NCBI GenBank assembly: GCA_028554645.1
Contig: JAQOOI010000012.1
Location: 434,001-498,000, forward strand
Direction of reading: 5' to 3'
From: Omphalotus guepiniiformis
Taxonomy: Eukaryota > Basidiomycota > Agaricomycetes > Agaricales > Omphalotaceae
Length of the DNA stretch: 64,000 nt
This document shows, piece by piece, positions 20,351-32,494 of the stretch. Within the stretch, counting starts at the first letter, position 1. Each line of letters begins with the position of its first letter. The position numbers and the translations under genes were made by a program. Under the pieces are notes generated by a model. That model saw only the letters and a list, made by a program, of their open reading frames with translations. It was not told the origin of the DNA and did not search any database.

Positions 20351-23188
20351 TCAATACCCCCTCCTCAACCTCTCATTCTCATCCTTCAACTTCCTATTCT
20401 CCTCCCTCAACTCCCTCAAATCACCAACATACTCATCCATCAACTCCCTCAACTCCTTCTTCCAACTCCTCCCCATCCTCACTAAATCCAAATGTAACCC
20501 CATCATCTCATTCCTATTCTCCATCTGAAAATCATACATCACATCACGCACAATCGTACGCAAAAAATCTTGAGGTGATGTTCCGTTGTTGGGTGAACCC
20601 GGGATGGGATGGTGTGCGTTTAGATGAGGTGCGCGGATGGGAGAAGCAGAGGCGGCGGCTTTGGATGCCCAGTGTAATGAGGCGGAGGCGGAGGTTGTGG
20701 ATGATGGTCTTATGGGGTTGGATCGACGAGGGGAGATTTGAATAGACAGGCTTTCTTCTCTGTCTTGGTCTTGATCATCCCCAACCGCACCGCCTTCCAA
20801 CTCATCGTCGTCGGTCTCATTATCATCACCCTCACTACTACCACTTCTGCTCTCATCCCGAAATCCCACAACCTTGCCCCTCGCTTTCCCTTTTCCTTTC
20901 TCATTCCCTTCTCCCTCACCCTCACCCTCACCCTTCCTATCCAGTAACCCATCTTCATCATCTTCACCATCACCATCAGCCCACTTCCTCATACCAGGCG
21001 TACCAAGCCCCAACACCTGCATACCCTTCCTCTTCACAGGAAGAGGCGTAACAGGACTCATAGGCGCAACATCCGATAGATCAGGCGAAGGCGTCCGACT
21101 CGCCGAACCGCGATTACTACTACTTTTCCTTCCCACAACCTCCTTCGTTCCACCGAGTCCCCTCGGAAGAGGCGGTACGGGCGGTACAGAGATACCAGCC
21201 TGAGTAACAGCAGCACCCGCACGGGAAGCCGATGAACCTGGCCGGGAACTTCCATTAGATGACTTTGGTGCCCGACTTGCAGCAGATACGGAACTCCCGG
21301 CTCTAGACGCAGTCGACACAGTCCTCGTGCGAGCGTAATTCGGTGAGAGAGAAGACATAGTTTTGATGTTCTTCCCTTCTTTCGCTCCTGCGGCCAACCG
21401 ATTGGCCGTACCAGCAGCATCAGTTGACTCAGTAGTCGATACTTTGCGGCTTCGTAAGGATGTGACGTTCGAAGTCGTGGACATTGTCCTTGTCCTTCGG
21501 GAAACAGCGTGAGCAGTGCTGCCGGCTTCTTCTCCTTTCTTTGAATTCTTCGAAGCTGACAACGGCGTTGATGCGGTAGAAAGTGTTCTGGTCCTACGTG
21601 GGATAACCGGTGAGATATCTTCTTTCCTAGCCTTCTGGGAAGCTGAGATGGGCGATTGGGAGGAAGGGTGAGTGGCACGTAATCTGCCTGAGATGCTAGT
21701 ACTTTGCCCAGCGGCTGCGGCTTCGCGAGCCTTCGAGCTTGGGCTGGTAAGAGTAGACATCCTCTCACGGCGTCTCTCTGCCGCATCTTTAATTGGTGTG
21801 GTTTTCTGTGCGGGGCCGCGTAAAGCACTTAACGTGTCGATTTGAACTACGTGTCGCAATGAACATGAGAACTCTGTGATACGAAGCAAGAACGTACTGG
21901 AAAAGTCATCTCGGCTTGGACTCAGATTTCCTCCGTTTTTGCCTAACGGACTTCGTACAGGCGAAAACACTTTCTTGATACCCTTGTCGTCTTTCGCATC
22001 CTTGCTATCAGCTTTACGAACTTCGCCAAGCTTCGATGTGCCGGACGCTGCTCGAGATAATTTGGCGGGAGAAGGTTTTGACACAGAGGCGATGGTAGAG
22101 GACGGCTTTCGAGCGGCGGTGATTGTTTCTTTCTTACTGCTCGCTGCATCGGACGAGCCTTTGATCTTTTTCTACAATATCACCGGTTAGAATCAACAGA
22201 ACTTCTTCAAGCGAAATTTTTCATACCTGGACACTCAGCGACACTATTCTGGATCCATTTTCACTAATAACAATGGATTTTGGAGGCTTGTCAAGAGCAC
22301 GAAGGTCCAGAATGAGGAGTTTCCCGTTTTCGGTGCCCAGGTAAATGCTGGCACCTTCATGTGAGAATGAGATTGACGAGAGTGGTACTTTAACATTGAT
22401 GGTACGAAAGAGGCTATAGCAATAGTAGTCAGTAATATGCACATTGTAACAGAAGTACATGCATGATACACGTACCCTTTCTCCTTGTCCAAGTCAACAA
22501 GACCTAAAGTTCCACCACTCGTTGCTACCGCAACCAAAGTCTTGCTAAACGGGCTGCATGCAATCGCAAAGATGTCTCCAGATGAAGAAGCCTCGTTCAG
22601 AGAAATAGTTTTAATGGGTCCAGAGGGACGCGTGGTATCGTATACAACGAGTTGCTTCCCAATTCCGAGTAAAAGTCTCGTTCGTGAATGAGGGTGAAAT
22701 GCGCTGGTTGTGATGGATTGTGGCCCGGAGAGTGGCAGGCCTCGTAGAACGGTGTGTGAGCCATGAGTAAGATTGTGTACATGGGCTGCTCCAGACGACG
22801 TAGATGCCAGTAGAGTGGCATCGTTGGATAAAGAAAGAGAGCATACAGTCGCCTTATGCGAACTAAACGTCTGAGAGATTTTCACCACTGAACCGCATTC
22901 CAGTACATGGATATCGTTCTCCGTACTGAAGATCACCGTAGTCTTCTCTTTAGCCACGAGCTGAGATATAGATTCCGAGGAGAAAACATCGGTCAAAGAG
23001 TTTGAGACGGGGTCATACTTGTGAATGGACTGCGAAGAGGCGAGAAACAACGAAGCATTATCAGTTGACCAAGCAGAAGCTGTAGGCGGTTCCAGAAGAG
23101 ATAGACATGAAGGAAAGGAAGAAGGAGCTTTCTTCAAGGTTGCATGTTCTAATATACTCAAGCCATCCGTGCTTGTTACGGCGAGCAT
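20351..23188 (-). CDS. NEDD1: NEDD1-like WD40 protein (gamma-tubulin complex targeting)
   Basis: Four exons from 23188 down: 22476-23188, 22227-22413, 21898-22171, 20351-21846; 889 residues. Residues 1-300 form degenerate WD40 blades (TSTDGLSILE, HKATVCSLSLSNDATLLAS, KVPLSSISFSHEGASIYLG, GKLLILDLRAL). A long Ser/Arg/Lys-rich disordered middle has repeated RRTRT(L/M)ST motifs, likely phosphorylation or microtubule-contact sites. The C-terminus is helical (DVMYDFQMENRNEMMGLH ... LREENRKLKDENERL), matching the NEDD1 C-terminal region that binds the gamma-tubulin ring complex. In animals and plants NEDD1 brings that complex to spindle poles. The 51-nt intron 21847-21897 is in frame and could be retained. 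Assignment rests on architecture and the C-terminal motif. Confidence 0.78.
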
Positions 23189-23348
23189 ATTGGTGTTTGT
23201 CGTCGACGTTGAAACTTTTCACGGTTGAAGTTCAACCACGGTTACGGTTCATCGGTCCGGTCAGGTCGCGTCTTACCACGTGATCGTGATCTTATCTAAT
23301 CAATCAAGTTTTTTGCTCCGGATGCTCGTAATTGAAGGCATATCCGAC
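23189..23348. promoter_or_regulatory. 160-bp bidirectional promoter region
   Basis: The NEDD1-like gene starts leftward at 23188 and the F-box-like/ankyrin gene rightward at 23349. So little space means shared control sequences. Repeated GGTT-type motifs (CACGGTTGAAGTTCAACCACGGTTACGGTTCATCGG) at 23219-23254 include an imperfect inverted repeat, GGTTGAAGTTCAACC. Function is inferred from position. Confidence 0.55.
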
Positions 23349-24237
23349 ATGAATCAGCATCTCTCTGCTTTCGAAAGTCTACCTGTAGAGGTGAGCTGCA
23401 AGAGAAACCGTTTAACGCTCTCTAAGTACACTCCTAATATTCTTTCATCAGCTTCTCTACGAAATTCAGCTCTATGCGCTCTCCGATGCGTTACCTAGAA
23501 TTTCACAACATGTATACCACATCTACAAGGCAGCCCCAGCTTCGTTCCAAGCGCAATACATCTATCATCGAACATTTGAACCCAATTCAAACTCCTCAGC
23601 CGAAACTCGTCTCTATCTCAAAGCCAAACGAAGTTCAGATCATTACACCAAAGTTCTTCGCTACCCTCTCTGCTCAATAGAAGTCCTACGCTTCATCAGC
23701 AAATGGGCTGCTTTGAAGGCATATGATTTGACGTTCGATTCTCCTGAATTGCCTCGACGACTTTTTCGACCTTTGACTGCGAAAAAGGACGGGAAAAAAT
23801 GGTCTGACAACGATCATCCATTACCCTACCTTCGTGATCTGTACAACACCACAAGCTTCCCTACACCTAACATCAACTCGCACTTTGGCTACGCTTTAAC
23901 AAAAGCTGTCCAAGTAGGATTCGTCCCCTTGGTTCAGTTTCTCCTTCATCACGGCGGCTCACCAATGTACAAAGACAACCTACCCATCAAAGTAGCCATA
24001 CGGCAGAAGAATCTGCACATGGTCAAGATGTTGATAGAGAGAGCTGATGTGTACGGATCTGAAGCAAAGGACAACACAGTAGGAAGGGGGAAGAAGAGAA
24101 AACTTGAAGATAGGGTTAAAGTCCAACCGGATATGCTGAAAATGGCCGTCAAGTGCAATGCCACGGACATTGTCAATTACTTCAGGCTAGAGAAGGGTTG
24201 TGTGCCAGATATGCAGACGTTGTATCTACTTTGTTAG
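23349..24237 (+). CDS. F-box-like protein with ankyrin-type repeats
   Basis: Two exons (23349-23390, 23452-24237), 275 residues. The start FESLPVELLYEIQLYALS is like an F-box (LPxEL...I). The second half has ankyrin-like helices: SHFGYALTKAVQVGFVPLVQFLLHHGGSP, then LPIKVAIRQKNLHMVKMLIERADV, then LKMAVKCNATDIVNYF. Proteins of this design usually pick substrates for SCF ubiquitin ligases; that role is inference. Upstream in-frame ATGs exist (23280, 23322), but the chosen one leaves the F-box at the N-terminus. A possible nuclear signal, GRGKKRKL, lies near residue 225. The downstream end is uncertain, because a GTTAGT donor overlaps the stop. Confidence 0.65.
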
Positions 24238-25730
24238 TCAAAGGTGTGTAAGCTTTCAACCTTGATTACTGTGCTTCCACTTACCCACTTGTTGTATCTT
24301 GGTCAGAACCTATACGCCAGTATACATCCTTCCCGAAGGGTGCCCGAGAGTCTCGGGCGCTCGCCTTCCATGGCTTCACTACATCTCTCCGCGGAGCGCT
24401 GCAGGTTTAATAATAAACGTTTCAACAGCAGAACTATTTCTGTATTTCCGCGCGTGACCGCGTTGTTGTACACACTCAATACGTTCGCTGTTTCCCTCTT
24501 TCCAATGGCTCTCTCGAACAGGACGCGATGTGTTGAGACGGAAGCCCGACGGGGGTCACCTATCTCAACGGGGAGGCAAACACTCTCGGGTTGCATGGAA
24601 GAAAGGGAATTGCGGTTGTACGGAACGCATATATGTATATATTATCTGTTTTGCAACACTGGCATACTTGAAGATTTACAAATGCATTGTCGACTCTGTT
24701 CTCAATTCACAAATCAGTTCTTCGCTTTACCCTTTGAGTAACTCAGCCGGGACGCTTCACCGTCGGGCTTCGACTGGCTTTCGGTGGGGCCTCCCCGTAC
24801 CCACTTTCAATTACAGAATAACTCGAAGTACTTCCTCCGTGTGCCCGAATGCACGGATGCAATTATTAGTAGAACCGTAGAAAATCCAGTAATCAAGCGA
24901 ACTCGTCGGATGTCTTTCATTCCAAGTTGAAAATTTTCAATTGCAGACATGAAAACCTAAAGAAATCTTTCCTTGGTAACCCCGCCCAAGCCCGTCTCAC
25001 CGATACAAGAAGAAAAATCTATTGCGTTCGTGTATGCACTGGGGTACGCGTAGGGTCTGATAGGGTAGTAAACAATCATACTCACGATATGTATGCAGCA
25101 AGATTAGCGATTGAAAGGAACGCTTTTCTAATGATTTCTTTGATGAGATCTTGAATGCTTAAAGATATGCATCACATTATGTATGGTACCGCAACTACGT
25201 TCAAGACATAGAGTGTGAACATACATATGTTTTCAACATGGACAACAGTGACATAGTGACAGAATGCTTGACAAGAAACCCGAATGAAGCCAGCCACGCA
25301 GTACTCGAAATACCAATTCTCGTCTGTACATTCTGTCAAGCACCGCATGACTTTCTAAATCGCCGTTGCCGTAGAGTGACGCGGCGGGTAAACTGACTGA
25401 CATCATGCTCTTGTGCAATGTGGGTGTGATATCAATCTTGGATGTTCAGACTAGAATACACCTAGTAACACCGGATTGCACTTTTCTGCTGCATAACATA
25501 GATGAATGTGTACGACAGCTCCGGCAATACGTGCTCCGGCAATACGTCGTTCCTGTGGATGAATGACAAAAATAACGGGGACTGGAGTCAAGAAGCGCCG
25601 CTGAATCGAAAGAGCTGGTGGGTATTTGGCAGGCCGTTAGTCACTGCAAGAGGTAGGATGACTGAGTGACCTTGATAAATTATTAATCATTGGGACCAAC
25701 TCACCGAAGCAAAGGTCACGAATCAAAGAT
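24238..25730. other. gene-poor interval with inverted repeats
   Basis: Nearly 1.5 kb without a recognised gene. Open frames are short and overlapping. A pair of 12-bp inverted repeats lies at 24541-24772 (see separate entry). The rest is ordinary AT/GC-balanced sequence. Confidence 0.45.
24541..24772. repeat. inverted repeat pair, possible decayed element
   Basis: GAAGCCCGACGG at 24541 is exactly mirrored by CCGTCGGGCTTC at 24761-24772. A second short pair flanks it: ACGGGGAGGC near 24569 and GCCTCCCCGT near 24790. This could be a hairpin or a remnant of a foldback or LTR-type element. No coding capacity or target duplication was found. Confidence 0.4.
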
Positions 25731-26339
25731 CTAGCTCGGATTCAATCGAGGTCTCGGCAACGATGTACGCCTCATTAACAAGACATCTTTTGCACTCAAT
25801 CTCCTACGAATAGTTTCCTCAGATACGTCTTCTGTGAAGAAGATGAACTGATGAAACTTATTCAGGTCCATACCAAACTCTGGACCTCCGCCTATCCAGT
25901 CCACAGAGAACTCCTCATCCTCGGACGACCTGACAAAGACACTTGGGATGTCGCAATCTCCATCGTCCGACTCGGAATCTTGAGTCTCGTCATCATAACG
26001 ATGACACACGACGCCAAGTATCCTTTGCCCCCGCATCGGAATGGTGTCGAAACTCATATTCAGATGTAATGTGCTCTGAAACCTGATGTACGGTTCAAGT
26101 GAGCTCGACCATCCTTGTCGTTTGTCATCTGATCTCCAGCGTTCGAGTGCGGCAGTGTCATGCCATCCGGATATAAGATAAAAGACCGACGGAGAGGAGA
26201 CATCAGCGTAGAGCGTAACTGGGTATCCAGAGTGTGAGCTCTGGCGTGCACACATGCCACTTAGCAGTTGTGAAAGAGGAGAGGAGTCTAGAGTGTGAGG
26301 TGATCGCAGTTCAACAGCAATGAGTTCTGTAAGGGCCAT
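25731..26339 (-). CDS. ABM-type dimeric alpha-beta barrel protein, unknown role
   Basis: A single open frame of 202 residues from the ATG at 26337-26339. The first half looks like an antibiotic-biosynthesis-monooxygenase (ABM) fold: MALTELIAVELRSP as strand 1, then VFYLISGWHDTAALERWRSDD, the strand-turn-helix typical of ABM domains, then LEPYIRFQSTLHLNM. The second half carries an acidic stretch (DDETQDSESDDGDCD) and a second alpha-beta piece (NKFHQFIFFTEDVSEETIRRRL). ABM proteins range from quinone monooxygenases to heme-degrading enzymes and structural proteins, so no reaction is assigned. It stands alone in a gene-poor interval with no biosynthetic neighbours. Confidence 0.6.
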   Translation of the reverse strand: MALTELIAVELRSPHTLDSSPLSQLLSGMCARQSSHSGYPVTLYADVSSPSVFYLISGWHDTAALERWRSDDKRQGWSSSLEPYIRFQSTLHLNMSFDTIPMRGQRILGVVCHRYDDETQDSESDDGDCDIPSVFVRSSEDEEFSVDWIGGGPEFGMDLNKFHQFIFFTEDVSEETIRRRLSAKDVLLMRRTSLPRPRLNPS

Positions 26340-29300
26340 AGCCAAGAAATTAGGAATAGAGTCAACAAAAGGCGCCTAAACGTCCTCTCACCTTATAACC
26401 ATTCTTAAATTGCCACTTCGAGGCCGCGTTCTACCAAATCTAGCTGCGGACCATCGCACCATGCTTCCAGGTTCCGAATTCTCAACCGGGAAGGACACTA
26501 GCGCTCGCTTGAGCAGGAATAGCTCCTTTAGGGCTCATATTCTTGAAGTGAATTCTGGCAGGTGGAAGGATTCTGGCATCTCTCCCCGCACGGGCCATTC
26601 ATTGCCAATAGATATACGTCTTGCACAATGACAGTATGATGTCCGGAAGTAACGTCGTGGGGGCATCTGTCGTACATCATAGTTTCTATCCACGCCCTGA
26701 AATTTGTAAAGTAAGTCGAGTCTCGGAAAGATAGGAATCTACGCAGAGTCAAACAACGCCCAGGTCCAAATTGTTATTCGTCGTAATGGTCATTCGCTTA
26801 CAGTGTGCCCCTAAACATTATGGGAGCACTCAGGGAGGACTTCCACTTAACGCCGTCGGTCGTCCTCGGTCGTCGTCGAGCATGGTGAGTAAATTTGATA
26901 CGTATGACCAAGAAACGATTTGTCATCCCTTAAATACCATAAATGGTAGTTTTCTTGAATGGGGGCACCTTCTTGAACGGGTATTCTTGAACGGGTCCTC
27001 GCGAAGCTACGCGTCCTCGCCGCCGTGTCTCGATATTATTCGAACTACGTTTACGTCGACTCGGCGTACCAGATGAATTCATGCACGCTCTTGAACCACG
27101 GAACGGCTGTTTGCCAAGGCTCGATTTACGTCCAAAAATTGGCCACGCTACGCGTTCGCATCCCAAGAGCATCCAAGAACAATCCAAGAAATGACTGGAG
27201 CGAAATTTTCGGTAAAATACGTCCTGGCTAAAAATAGCGCCGTTGGAAGGATAGGCGGTACCGACGGCAAAGGACGGGATTTTGAGGGAGCACTGGTAAA
27301 AGGATGAACAAGGAAATGAATGGATAGAACGGACTATACTGACAATACAATGCAGGTTTCGTATAATCAGGAAAATCCTTACTAACGGTTCGAAGTGGTA
27401 TGTTTAAGTGGGGGCGGCTGCATGACGAACGAGAATTGAATCTAATATATTGCAACGGTTAATAAATACACAACCGAAAGCAAGGCATCGGAAATACCTT
27501 CTGGGTCATAGTTTTTCCTTGGCTTAGAATATGAACAGTGAATCGCAGTCGCCGAGCGTGTGTCTGTATGCGTCCTTTCCATCCAAACAGGCCAGACAAA
27601 AAACGGGGAAGTTGGGTGAAGGTTTTTCCTTGCACCATTCGTGGCTCAAAGCGGGATCGCCCTGGTCGAGGCTGGAAGTAGGCTGGGGCGTATACCACGA
27701 TCTCGGAGATCAAAAGGCACGAGTGCCTCTGCGTTAGCAAATCATGCGCCATAGCGATTGTCCCAAAATCATCAAATGGAGGAGATATAACTGGAAGTTG
27801 AAGCTTGAAGGGCCTTTATGTTCCCGTGCTATCGAAGCGGACCAGGATGCAGTGATTTGAAAGATGTGGAAAGAAAAATATGTATTTTCTTGCAGGTAAG
27901 AGATCAAGTGTACAAGACTGTCTAATAATAAATGTGATGAACGGATTAGCCAAAGCTGTAACAAGTGAAAATGGCGTGCTCACCTAGATAAAACCTCCTA
28001 CACACCCCGGTGACAATTCCACGGTATGGATCCCAGTTATGAACTATACCTTTATTATACACTTCAACAAGTCTGCTGCGCCATCTGCTTCTAATGACCT
28101 GTGCTCGGAGACATTGAGCTTCAGATCATGAAAGAAATTGTCATCAACGAAGGTACAAGCTTCGACAGATAGCATATATACGTACTATTTTAAGCTTGGA
28201 ATTTCTGAGAGTCGAGCCAAGGTTTGAAAGAGAGATTCAGAAAACAAAAAGCAGCCACGCCAAGCTTGACAAAGCTGCTGACAAATACAGTTACCAGACC
28301 TTCCCACTTTTCAACTTACACCCGACTTACACCGTACTTACACAGAGCCAGGCTCCAGCGAATTGAAGTTTTCAAAAAAAAAATCACTTTCTTGTCTCTC
28401 GCATGATCTCACACTTCACTTGTTCCTTGATTTGTGCCTCAGAAGCGTTTTCTGGAAGTGCGAACTTCGATTCAATCAGATATCTTCCCCCACGAATGAG
28501 CATGGGTAAGAGTTACCTCTCAGTGTTTCATTGCTCAATGATATTCGTTATTTCAAACCCTTCGTGGGACATAAATACACGCCTAGGTTCGTGCATCATG
28601 CTATCGGCCCCGCTATATCTACTGAAGTTAAGTTCATTACAGGGGAATTTCAGTCTGATGACCTGAAAACCACCTGGCGAAGCCAAGAATGAGATCATTT
28701 CCTATGTATCGTTTCTCTCACCAGTACCAAAAAATCGGACCTTACGGGTTGAAAACTTGTTACTGGCAACAGCTGGCAACGCTTGTGCGGTCAATGGACT
28801 CCGGCTCAGGACTGAAAAATGTCACCATCCGGATGAAAAGTCTGCAAATTCTATTCAATCGTCTAAAAAGCGATATGTACCCATGATATCCGGTTTACAG
28901 CGCTCATCCTGCTTCCGAATTCCAAGGAGACGAGATCCGTATGTCCTCTGTTCCCACTCGATTGCAGTGAAAGCATTAAATTTGTGCTTCCTTCCGACAA
29001 GCACACGGACCCACTTCGCGTAGTGGGTTCGAGCCAACTTCTACCTTCCGGCAGGCGGTCAAGAATGAAGACGAAGTCCGAGATGGTAAGTTGGGATAAT
29101 TCGCTTTTTGGAGTATAGTGGTTATATGCTCACACTCTCCGCCAGGACCGTCTCGGGGTAAATAGGAGCGTTTGGGCTAACATACAATTCAATGCCGAGC
29201 TATCCCGAGTACATTTCTCGCGCTGCGAGAACCCTGCTAATGATATTGTAAGGACGAGCTTCTGACTACGCGCTTATATGACTTTATTGAACTCCAGATC

Positions 29301-30030
29301 GACCTTACTTTGCGGGGTTCTATCTACTATAAGCTTGGCTGAAACTCGTCATCTTATCCAGACCAATTCAATCGAGTAATCTCGCGGCGTCTCGGGACCT
29401 GAGGGCTGCTGTGTTCACGATTGCCAACGCTAAAGTCCTGTCGTGTTCCAGGAAGACTGGACTAGCCGTGAAAACGCATTTCGCTCTTATACCTCCTAAC
29501 AGCTCCCAACACGTAATTAGTGCTCCGATACCGCGCAGCAACCTCACTCGCTCTCTTTACCCAGAGGCGTCTGACCCTGTGACCATTTTCTACTAACACA
29601 TGTCAGGGATGTTCGAAATACCATCAGCATATCGACTATGGCTTCGCTGAACATTTGAGTGCACTCACATGTTCTTCTCTGACGGGCCACGATCTACAAC
29701 TACTTTTCTCAGGACACATGAGATTCTCTTTTCCATGTTTGGTGCTTATTCTTTTTGGCTGCACTAGTGATTGCCGTTATAATACGGCATCCAGTGCGAG
29801 GTTTTTCGTTTCTGACCAGATTCCAAACGCCAGGGAGTCCCCAACAATAATCTTCATTGAACATATATACTTATAGGCTAACTTTCCCGAGACGACATCT
29901 CGAATTTTAGCACGCCATTTGCCGAGCTCCGCTTGTATTACTTTGGGTACAGTAATTTAAAGGCAGCGCGACCTCATTAGTCTTTGATTCTTGTCTCCCA
30001 AGGACGACCGACCCCGGAACCTGGAGAGAT
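26340..30030. other. 3.7-kb gene-poor region, no gene confidently seen
   Basis: Open frames here are short and none shows family motifs. Imperfect TTCTTGAACGGG repeats occur at about 26950-26998. On the minus strand, about 28400-28500 reads as a plausible short C-terminal exon (GGRYLIESKFALPENAS... ending KCEIMRETRK) without a convincing partner exon. The region may hold a lineage-specific or decayed gene. Confidence 0.45.
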
Positions 30031-32327
30031 ATGTCTGCTAATGTGAGTCTGGATTTTCTCTCCCAAAAACTCTCAAACTAGAGCGATACTCACTTTCGCG
30101 TCCTTTCTTTCTCTGGGATAGGCAGCGTTTTGGGCCAAGTAAGTTGTTCTCGAGCTCTGAGCTTTATATGCAGAATAATGACGTCAATCGCATTTTAGCT
30201 TCACTTTGCAGTCGTATAATTGCTTCTATGCGATAATGGTGAGTGGCCCCGTGTTGCCAACGAAATGTGTTGTTTTATCGAGTTGCTGGGGAAGGTGTGG
30301 GACATGTTAATATCTCTGAGGAAAGAGAAGCATCGGTACGTCTGAAGTTCTCACAGTTCATGTCCGAGCTTCAGCTCAGGGTACTTCCAGAATCTGGGAC
30401 CGCGAATGGAGTATAGTTGTTAGTGCCCTTCGCGATTTTTTCTCCATGACATGATCCTGAAACCATGATATCAATAACCGCCTATAGAAATGCATATATA
30501 TATTCAAGTGCGTACCGCTGCTATAATGCACTAGTCAAGGCCGACGCAACCATCACAACGTTTGATTCATTCCAGCCGCTATTATGGTGTAAGTTGATTC
30601 ATGTCACCCTCAAATGTGATTCTTACCGGGAATTTCGGTGTACTTTAGTTAGCTGCCATGACAATGAATCTGTGGTACGTCGATGTTTCTGTGAAACTCG
30701 CCACCAAACTGTACGAGTCAAAAGGCGTTGATCAAACAGTTTTTACAATATCCATGTTTCGAGAGCGCAATGCCAGAAGTATGTCCGCGCTGAACCGGGA
30801 TCTTCGAGTAAGCATATTTATCGTTATCAGGCGCGATGTTCGTGGAGGTACTTACTCAGGTGCAAATTGGTGTAGTTGCGATGATCTTATCATATCAGAG
30901 CATTCTCCTTGTCAGGTGTGGTTTGCTTGCATTTTGATTTCCGCGCACTGTACCAATCGCAGTAGGTGTTTTGCTGTATGGGGTCGAGATAAGGTCATTC
31001 TCTTTATCGGACTGGCCATGATGATGGCACAGCTCATCGTCCAGGCATACGCTACCAGTACAATGGTGAGATGTTGACTTCAAATCTGAGAGGACATCAC
31101 ATACTGAATTTTGTTCCCTTATACCTCGCAGTTTCCGACGCCTTTCCCTTCTATGTCTTCTCCAAACTCATCGCAAATAACACCATCTCAGAGTAGCGAT
31201 TTAGATATTGTTCCGTGCGGTAGGTGATCATGATTGCTAGCTCAACCCAACCTGAAATTCTGTTAGTGGTCAATGGAGCGAAAGCGTAAGTACACGTATG
31301 TTAGCTGAATTCCCGTTTCAATGGACGCAATTCTTTCAGGTGGATAGCATCCTATTTCTTATTCCCTACTTGCACAGACACCGTAAGTCGTCGATCGTTT
31401 ATTTGACTTTATGATCCCTAATTAATCTCTGCCATTTCGTAGGTCTTAACAGTGCTGACCTTCGCTCGCGTACTGTACATTACCCAAAGTACGAAGACTA
31501 GGCTAGTGGTGACGTTTATGAAGGAAGGTTTTGCTTTTTGTATGTCCCAGTTCTCCCAAGTTACCTATCGTCAGCTTTCTGATTCTTCAAGCTATTGTCT
31601 AGTTATGGTCGTTTTTGGTGAATCCTCCCTGTGAATCATCGCTTCAAAGAACCCTAAATGTGTGTTGTCAGTCGCCAATGTGTTCAATGGCATCCTCTAT
31701 CTCCAAGTGCGTTTCCGTGACCGTGATGATTCGCGAGGTCAATTAACTTACCATCCCTTACAGGATAATACAGACATATCTACGATTGGTAGTGGTTTTG
31801 CGATAGTATGTCACATCCCGTACTTCTTCGCAGTGGCTAAGACGATTGATGAAATCTTGAATCTAGATGATGGGTGTCAGTATATATTTCACGAGATTGC
31901 TTGCTCTGAGCTGAGTCCAGTCTGAAGAATGTCTGTGCCAATCACCTTATACTTAGAAGTCTGAAGAGGGTAAAACGTGAGTCTCTGATATTACATCCAC
32001 GCTTGAAATCCGCTTAGCAATGTGCAAAGGCCATTACCACATTTCGGACGATCGAATATACCTCTCTACTATCACGAATCTCAATTCTGAGGCGGTGTTC
32101 ACTACTCGATTAGACGATACGATCTCAAATACGGTATCCTCTGCTAATAGTAATACCAAGTTCAATCGTGCGTGGACACAAAGGTACGTGATTCGAGTCT
32201 CGTATACTGATTATGCGCCTATTCATTCACTTTTGTTTTCAGCGAGATTGCTTCAGCGGTACGCAACTCCAACTTTCGCCTCGCGTTTGAGCTACTGACT
32301 TCGCCAAAGAGTACAACAGAGCCATGA
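30031..32327 (+). CDS. DUF6533-like multi-pass membrane protein, gene model incomplete
   Basis: Small exons give MSANAAFWANFTLQSYNCFYAIM, then VWDMLISLRKEKHRIWDREWSIV (30031-30042, 30122-30138, 30199-30238, 30283-30335, 30391-30419). That pattern is the N-terminal DUF6533 domain of basidiomycete membrane proteins. Further in-frame exons, 30860-30915 and 30966-31065, encode VQIGVVAMILSYQSILLV-RCFAVWGRDKVILFIGLAMMMAQLIV, two membrane helices with the usual WGR turn. Later pieces include a VLTVLTFARVLYITQS segment and a VANVFNGILYLQ helix, ending near FELLTSPKSTTEP at 32327. Between about 30420 and 30860 no splicing joins the halves: the expected IYIF...VPLL stretch runs into TAA. The gene is either decaying or has exons I could not resolve. 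Confidence 0.5.
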
Positions 32328-32494
32328 GACATAGTATATACCACGGACGATGTAGATTCCACGTTCATGTATACACGGAGTAAATGTAAAGTACAACGGA
32401 TTATTCAGAAAAGCTGCAAAAGATGAAATGTATGCGATAGAATGCTATTGTAACTTGTAAACTTGAGAGCCATTTCTTTCTTGGAATGCATTCA

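Noticed and set aside
20710..21828. overlapping long frames antisense or out of frame to the NEDD1-like gene
   Set aside because: They mirror the Ser/Arg-rich low-complexity coding sequence and carry no family motif.
24241..24600. solo LTR beginning TGTTGAGACGG
   Set aside because: No matching second terminus, target duplication or second copy in the window; only the inverted repeat was kept as an observation.
28400..28690. possible small minus-strand gene ending KCEIMRETRK
   Set aside because: One attractive exon but no start exon or consistent partner could be found.
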